Below are positions 57,610 to 64,000 of a stretch of DNA of 64,000 nucleotides, one piece after another (the first letter of the stretch is position 1; the number at the start of each line of letters is the position of its first letter). Position numbers and translations under genes: made by a program. The DNA is taken from positions 521,263 through 585,262 of the forward strand of contig CM073330.1 in NCBI GenBank assembly GCA_037043015.1, given 5' to 3'. Under the pieces are notes generated by a model. The model saw only the letters and a program-made list of their open reading frames with translations, was not told the origin of the DNA and searched no databases. The stretch comes from Bryum argenteum (taxonomy: Eukaryota > Streptophyta > Bryopsida > Bryales > Bryaceae).

Positions 57610-60600
57610 TTGCCATGGGTACATGAGCCATATGGCTCTAGCAAATTGCATGAGCATGTGGGCTCGCGGGCCTCGTCATAAAGGGCGGGCCAGTGCGGAA
57701 GGAACGCGCCCCATGCCCACTGCCCGCCTCCAAGCTTACTGACGAACACATGATCATTCCACAGGTCATTCACAGCACTGCGATAGTCCGATTCTGGGCC
57801 TGGTACCCTCAACTACCTTCCTGCCCGTGATAACCGGCGGGCTCCAATACCCCCATCATGTACTCTGAGCAGGAGAACGAGCGCCATTTTTCGACGACGA
57901 GTTTACTGTGAGCAGCATCATGGAGGAGAGGGGCTGCGTACGGCTACCACTGCAAGGCAAACACATTAAGGTATGTTCAACTCCCCCTTTCATCATGTAT
58001 TCAATGTTATTGCATGCTCTACATTAGTATAACTGTATTATGTACATATTTAATTTTAAATGGGGATTGGAGGGTTTTGTAGAATTTGTGTGAAGTCTTG
58101 GCACGAAAGATGGAAGAGGATGGAGGCTTCATGGAGGATGATATTTTCTATCCCTCTGATTTTGAAGATGATTTAAGTGAGATGGTAGGAGTAAAATAAT
58201 TTCTTCAAGGTGCACACAAAGATGGTGATTCATACATGGGAAGTTCAACATTACAAGAAATTCACTTCTTGTTATCAAATGGAGACTCGGATTTAGATGA
58301 GGAGGATGGTGGTGAGGAGATCTTAGAGCCTTGGGAAGATTTGTTGGTAGATGGTGTGGAGCATGTTAACATTGAAGGTACAACACCTTCATCAAAATTT
58401 GAAGGCATTCCCATTGAGACATTGCCCAACTATGTGCACTCAATATTTAATCTCTTGCTCACATGATTGAGGCTGTAAGAGGAGGATATTTTCCTTCTTA
58501 TGAACAAATTCATAACTTTTATTTTCTTTTCTTTGTCCCATCTCCAATTTTTATAGACAAACCACACAAAAGAATGTGGAAAGCCGTACGATTGAGAGGT
58601 GGCAAAAGCTTCAAGGAAAATTGAAAGTTTTAAAACTTTCAAGTGGAATTGTGTAGTCCACTTTGAATGACACAAAGGGTAGGCAAATCTCGTCAATAGA
58701 GTATTGTCGATCTATTGTGCATGAAGGATACATTCACAAAAACGGGAAACATGTGTCAATATCCAGGACTACGAGTTTAATTCAAACCAAATGAAGTACG
58801 GATTTTTATGTGGGCGAATTCAACACTCATTCATACAAAGTTGTCTAAACTCTTGTGATGCATGCCATGACAAGATAAAGTGGGATGTAATAATCAAGGT
58901 CCCATTAAAAGACCTAAATGCCACTATAGATGCACTTTGCACAAAATACATTGTGCTAAAATGACGTTTTAGACGCCGTATTTAGAAATCTAAAGTGGTT
59001 TCCTATTACCGTTGTGATCTTAATGGCAACAATAACCGTCCTCATAAAAGCACGGTTGATGTGAAGCCTATAGATGACAAAGACTTTAAGAGGAGTAGAG
59101 CTTCTAGATTATCTGACTGCAAATTTCAAATGAAGGTTGAAGAGCCCAACGTGTCCAAGTGTTCAAAAACCTTGCCTCCAAGTGAACTCTAAGTTACAAT
59201 TTATGTTCATAACAAACACAGTGGTCATACTCCCGGTTCCGACTCCGACCTTTTTTTCCTTTCGGTCCACCCATATGTTATTTCGTGGGTTATGAAGAAC
59301 TTAAAGATGATGGTTTCGTCAAGGTGCATTGAATCCAAGTTCATTGATTGTTAAGAGAGATTCTTTAAAAGTGTTCTGGAGGTGGAGCGTGTTACTTATC
59401 GGTTTTTCTTGATCAAAAAAGAAGTCCAAATTTTTGCGTTCACTTTAAAAATCAATGGTAAATAATTAATTTTCCATATTTGTTTTTTTTGTTTATGAGT
59501 TTTGCAATACATTACTTATAAAATGATAAATTATTCCCAAATGTCTCAAGGTTTAAAATTATTGCATGTTTCTTAAATTAAGTACTTTGTTTTTCATACT
59601 TATTTCTTATGTTTTAAATTATCATTACAAGTATGGTTTTAAACTTTCATAATTCTTTCAGAAATGCATTTTTTTGTTTGATTTCTTTTTTAACAAATAG
59701 AGTTATGTAAACCAATACAACTTTTGTTTAAAGTTTTTGACATTCTATCATATCAATGTACAATAATGTACTCAAAACCTACCATTTTAACTGTTTTTGA
59801 AGGTTCTAATGTTCTTAAGTTGTACTTAAAATCTTCATTTGGCTTGTGTAGATGCACTTCGGAAGAACGATTGGGATGCGGCACAAATCGAAATTTTAAG
59901 ATTGCAAAAGCAAGAGGAAATTTTGTTCTATCAACCTTATGCATAAAAAGACAAGGACCCAAGGAAAAGATCATTTGATGTTGTTATTCAAGATGAGTTT
60001 ATGCGCACATCGGCGCAAAGTTTTTTTGGTAATAATTCTTGGGTCTTACCTTCTACATTCAAAACCAACCAATATGGTTTGCCGCTTTTTGCAGCAATCA
60101 AAATGGGATTGGAATCCCGGTCTTCTACATGCTTTGTAGTAATGACCCTAAAGAAGGACATGAAGGTATCGCTATAGAGATAGCATTATCCCATATGTTT
60201 GAGTCTTTGGAAGTGATAAGACCGATCACAATCATTATTAATACGGACAAAACATCTTCGAGTTCTATTCAAAGTGTTGTGAGCAATAATGTTCATTGTT
60301 GGACATTTGTAGATGTCTTAAAATACAAGTTGGTGCATAAGTTTTGTTGTGTCACTTCCATGTAATGAAAGCATGGAGTGAGAACCTATTGATCCCTGTC
60401 CCAAATGAAAACAAGGACCGGGTAAGGAGAGCATTGCATGTCCTATTACTTTGCCCTAATGAGATCCATTTTGACAAAAATCTAAGAAGATTTTGTGTTG
60501 AGTTCCAATATATTCCGATGTTTGCCACATATGTGAATTCCGGGTGGGTTGGTGTCAATTGTCTTTGGAGGAGGTTGTGGCCTTGCTTTAGAAAGTTATT

Positions 60601-62290
60601 TTCCTACATGGGTATGGATACAACTAACCATATCGAAAGACATTGGGAGTTGATTAAATATACCCTTTTACAAGAAAAAGATAACCGGTCCCTCTGAGAC
60701 TTTATAATGGCAATTATTGGGAGAGCTCGTAATCGAACTCGAGTGGGCCAACCCATATTACTGAGTCAATTCAAATTAACTCAACGTTTATGTAAGTTTT
60801 TCAGTTTTTCCATAGATTTGTAAGCCTACCTCATTGTTATCAATTTATTTGTTCAAGAAGTATATTTTGAACATAATAATGAATTTTCTTTTGTAAAGGT
60901 GATTCCGAGCGATATATACGAAGAGAGAATCATAATACCCACAAGCATCGATTGAAAGAAGGAGAACGAATTTTCAAGGTTTACCAATCGTGTCCTTTGG
61001 AAGTTTTGAAGATAGTTGATGATGAGCATTTACTCTTTCATGGGAAGAGTGAGACTTCTTCTAACCTACGGTGTAGTGTTTTATTAAGAACACATTATTG
61101 TAATTGCCCTGATAGGGTTTCCACTTGCAAACATATTTTTGGTGTGCAATCTATTGTAAAAGAATGTTTTGAATGGCCCAAGGAAGATGAAGAGATTGAA
61201 GAAGCATTGCCTACACAAATCAACATAGAAGACATGGAGTTTCCTACTTCAAGTGAACCGGATGGACCAAGAGAAGAAGTTTCTTCAACTGATGTAGTGC
61301 GTGAGAAATCATTGAACATGGTACGTGCTATTGAGTCATTATGTCAAGCAACTCGTTATGAGAACAATTATGAAGAGGTGAAGCGGAAATTTCAAGCCCT
61401 TCAAACTTGTATTGGTGTATTATCGGAGCCTTCAACTTTTGAGAGACTCAATACAATTACTTTAGCTCTCCGGGATTCTATAGCTTCCATTCAAGAGAAT
61501 GTAAAGCGTACAAGAATGAGACATGAGAAGAAACGCGTTCTTTCGGAGGTTGGTGAAGCAAGTGTTCTACATCCCCCCTTTGAAGCGCAATTCACATGTG
61601 CTTCTTTCACAATTGAAGCAAAAGAGAGCGATTTTCCGTAAGCTCCCCAAGATCACTAGTGACATTTGCGCTACAAAGACATTGATAGAAGGAGGAGCAA
61701 ATTCCATTTTTTGCAAAAATTGTGATCATGAAATATTTGTGAAGTAAAGTTTATGATTCGCGTTTTTTCATTGATTTCGTGACCATTTTTTAATTAAATA
61801 CCTTGAAGTTATATAAGTTATTTATGAATGCCTTCGTATGATGATGTTTAATGAGTTCCCTTTATATATCCATTTGAGTCTTATGTACATGTAGAGATTT
61901 ATATACAATAACGAAAAGAGGGCTTTGAAACAATAAAAGGACTTAGATTTATAGTGGAGCCTGAAATTGGTCCTCCAGGACGCTGCTTACAGTAAACTTG
62001 TCGTCGAAAAATGGCGCTCGTCCCCCTGCTCAGAGTACATGATGGGGGTATCGGAGCCCGCCGGTTATCACGGCGGATAGGTAGTCGAGGGTACCAAACC
62101 CAGAATTGGGCTGTCGCAGAGCTGTGAATGACTTGCAGCATCATCATGCGTTCGTTAGTAAGCTTATGGGCGGGCAAAGGGCAGGGGGCGCGTTCCTCCC
62201 GCACTGGCTTGCCCTTAGTGACAAAGGCTGGCGGACCCCCACCCCCCCCACTAATTGCATGGGGGCAATTGGCAGCCCTCTTTTCTGCAT
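57610..62290 (+). mobile_element. MULE (Mutator-like) element with long terminal inverted repeats
   Basis: A GC-richer block at about 57640-57925 is repeated in inverted orientation at about 61975-62245. Shared words include GGAACGCGCCCC, AAGCTTACT.ACGAAC, CGTGATAACC and CATTTTTCGACGAC, with roughly 85 per cent identity by eye. Long inverted ends of this size are typical of Mutator-like elements. The exact tips and a 9-bp target duplication could not be fixed. The interior carries decayed transposase coding sequence. Confidence 0.85.
57920..61747 (+). pseudogene. MULE transposase with SWIM zinc finger, decayed
   Basis: A first exon (57920-57970, MEERGCVRLPLQGKHIK) starts inside the left inverted repeat and joins in phase to about 58083, giving an acidic N-terminus that soon meets a stop. 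Later fragments on shifting frames include WVLPSTFKTNQYGL, FYMLCSNDPKEGHEG, IIINTDKTSSSS, CHFHVMKAW and MDTTNHIERHWE, all typical of the MULE transposase core. A SWIM zinc finger (CNCP...CKH, 61102-61140) and a coiled C-terminal tail follow. The first catalytic Asp, expected before STFKTN, is Pro here. Together with several frameshifts and stops this makes the protein inactive. Confidence 0.85.
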
Positions 62291-62875
62291 TTTAGACTGA
62301 TTAAAGTTAACAATTGGGCTGTTGAGACCCTCTTTCTCCCCCCCCCCTCCCACTCGAAGGTCCAGAGAGACTCTCTGTACTTCATACTCTTTCTTTTGAA
62401 GCTTTAATACTTTCATTTTTTTTTATTTTTAAATTTTTTATTTTTAACTACTTCTTCATTTTTTTCAAATTTTTTTATAATCATTTTATCTTTGAGGTGT
62501 TTTAATTTTAGTTTTATATTCGTGTAGGTCTTAGAAAATTTATATCAATGAGAGGTTTAGATTTAAATCTTGAACTACTTGTTATCATTGTGTTTGATTT
62601 ATAGAGAAGATCGAGTCTTTTTTTCAAACTCAAGTTGTGATAATTTGGATATTTCTTTTTATGCTTATGGCCTCTTCTATTAGTAGAATTTCTAAAACAC
62701 GTCGTGTGTTAAAAGTGTGAAATTTGTCTTTTTTAACTCTCCATCTTCTTCCTCTTTTGGTTTGGCTCAATAGAAGAAAAAGATCAAAAGTTATTAGAAA
62801 TAGAATAGAATTAGAAATAGAATTAGAAATTTTTGTGTTGAGCCAAGGCAATCTACACATTGGAATCATGTAGAG
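62290..62875. other. Spacer between the MULE and the Harbinger remnant
   Basis: AT-rich, with a C/T-rich patch (62325-62345), runs of T, and a short repeated AGAAATAGAATAGAATT motif near 62797-62832. The left end of the Harbinger element may lie here, but no inverted repeat could be paired because its other end is outside the window. Confidence 0.45.
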
Positions 62876-62879
62876 AGAG

Positions 62880-63953
62880 TAGCTTGGAGTTCAAGTGAGA
62901 ATATGCATCATCAGAAATTCAAGCAATTTTATAGAATGAGTTTTCCCGCTTTCAACAGCTTGTTGGAAATGTTGACTCTTTTCCTTGAAGAGTAACTGTG
63001 TGCACCAAGTTAGGCCGCAATTAAAGATTAGGAAGATAGTTGCTTGTGTTCTTTATAGATTAGCTCATGGATTTAGTCCGGTGCATATGGCAGACCATTT
63101 TAAGGTAAGAGCATCAACCGAAAGGAAGTATGTAGACATAGTTTGTGAGGTTCTCTCTAATGAGACCAAATTGTTTTCCCATTGCATTTCTATTCCTATA
63201 GAAGAGCGTTTGCAAACCATTATCCATGATTTTGGGGCTCTTACCGGGATTCCTAACATGTGCGGGGCGATTGATGGTACACACATTCCCCTAGAAGAGC
63301 GGTCGAGTCAAGCTGTCACACCAGCGTCTGAAGATTTTTACAACAAGAAGAAGTTTCACTCCGTCGTTTTGCAAGCGGTATGTGACTCTTAACGTATGTT
63401 TTTGAATGTTTGTGCTACTGAACCGGGTGGTGTGCATGATGGTGGTCAATTCAAAGTATCTAGTTTGTACAAAGATTTGAGGGAGCGACTAATCTTGCAA
63501 ACTTCTATTTTGGATGTTGATGATGTGAATTGCACACCTTTTCTAGTCGGCGATTCTACTTATCCTATTAGAACCTTTCTTATGAAAAATTATAAGGTTC
63601 CTAATGATGTAGACAAAAAGAGATTTGATTCGTCAATCAATTCAGATAGATTTATAATAGGAACCTCTTTTGGAGGTTTGAAAAATAGGTAGAGAATCTT
63701 GAGGCATTTTAATTCCAGATTAAATAAAGCAGCTAGAATTATAGTGGCTTGTTGTTGATTGCACAACTGCTATGAGATGTGGCACGAGCCAGAGCTTTTT
63801 GTAGCTAGGGGTGTGGATAGAGTAGATCCCCTTGTTGGATTTGGAAATGTCCGTCTCCCGGTCTATAGTGAAGGTGAGCAGGCAAAGAGAGATGAAGAAG
63901 CATTAAGAAATGCACTTTTTACTCAATGGGTTTCCAGTAACGCAAATGAGTGA
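62880..63953 (+). pseudogene. PIF/Harbinger transposase, inactive
   Basis: Fragments in order: FKQFYRMSFPAFNSLLEMLT; KIRKIVACVLYRLAHGFSP; MCGAIDGTHIP (first catalytic Asp); FHSVVLQAVCDS, followed by a stop at 63390; VCATEPGGVHDGGQF; FLVGDSTYPIRTFLMKNY (second catalytic Asp); then IIGTSFGGLKNR; and C-terminal HNCYEMWHEPELF. In active PIF/Harbinger transposases the last region reads VE.AFGRLK, with the catalytic Glu. Here Gly stands in its place. In-frame stops at about 62989, 63390 and 63690 confirm decay. The downstream terminus is outside the window. Confidence 0.9.
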
Positions 63954-64000
63954 TGTAATCTTGGTTATGTATTATTTTATGATTATGTCATTTTTATAAG

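Noticed and set aside
1..64000. CRISPR arrays, operons or prokaryotic features
   Set aside because: Spliced plant genes throughout. The tandem repeats found have no spacer structure.

Overview
The window is nuclear DNA of a seedless land plant, most likely a bryophyte (moss-like), though the species cannot be named from it. The genes are plant-type, with many short introns and AT-rich intergenic DNA. The plant exocyst subunit SEC10 and an LRR-VIII receptor kinase point to a land plant. A gene for the axonemal protein CFAP53 implies swimming sperm, which rules out flowering plants and conifers.

Six host genes can be read, almost all exon by exon with reading frames that join exactly. In order: a 2-oxoglutarate/Fe(II) dioxygenase (9412-10719, minus); a DUF7733-like membrane protein (11317-12170, minus); CFAP53 (13480-15602, plus); exocyst SEC10 (16691-25723, minus, first exon not found); an HPCA1-like LRR receptor kinase (35798-42726, plus); and the Rab3GAP catalytic subunit (43977-50541, minus). 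CFAP53 diverges from the DUF7733 gene and converges on SEC10. The receptor kinase and the Rab3GAP gene are convergent. SEC10 (vesicle tethering) and Rab3GAP (Rab regulation) both act in membrane traffic. The other genes show no functional grouping.

The rest is dominated by mobile DNA. 1-9.3 kb: three elements nested in one another, then direct and tandem repeats. 23.3-24.9 kb: a CACTA element with a perfect 3-bp target duplication inside a SEC10 intron. 29.1-29.5 kb: a short retroposed insert with a poly(A) tail and target duplication. 30.5-33.7 kb: a cluster of small elements flanked by TTAA. 50.9-52.8 kb: a tail-to-tail pair of the larger TTAA-flanked family, just upstream of Rab3GAP. 53.2 kb: a small minus-strand insert with a TATC-repeat tail. 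54.0-56.4 kb: a TA-flanked MITE and a complete but frameshifted Tc1/mariner element. 57.6-62.3 kb: a decayed MULE with long inverted ends and a SWIM zinc finger. 62.9-64.0 kb: a dead PIF/Harbinger transposase.

The most unusual content is (1) a multi-copy, non-coding, TTAA-flanked family with CCCCTAAA-type ends, whose TTAA-specific insertion can be shown by comparison with related empty sites in this same window; (2) a 1.8-kb element with perfect 31-bp inverted ends and two divergent, overlapping ORFs; and (3) repeated local tandem duplication at gene edges, including a receptor-kinase first intron built from copies of its own 3' splice site.
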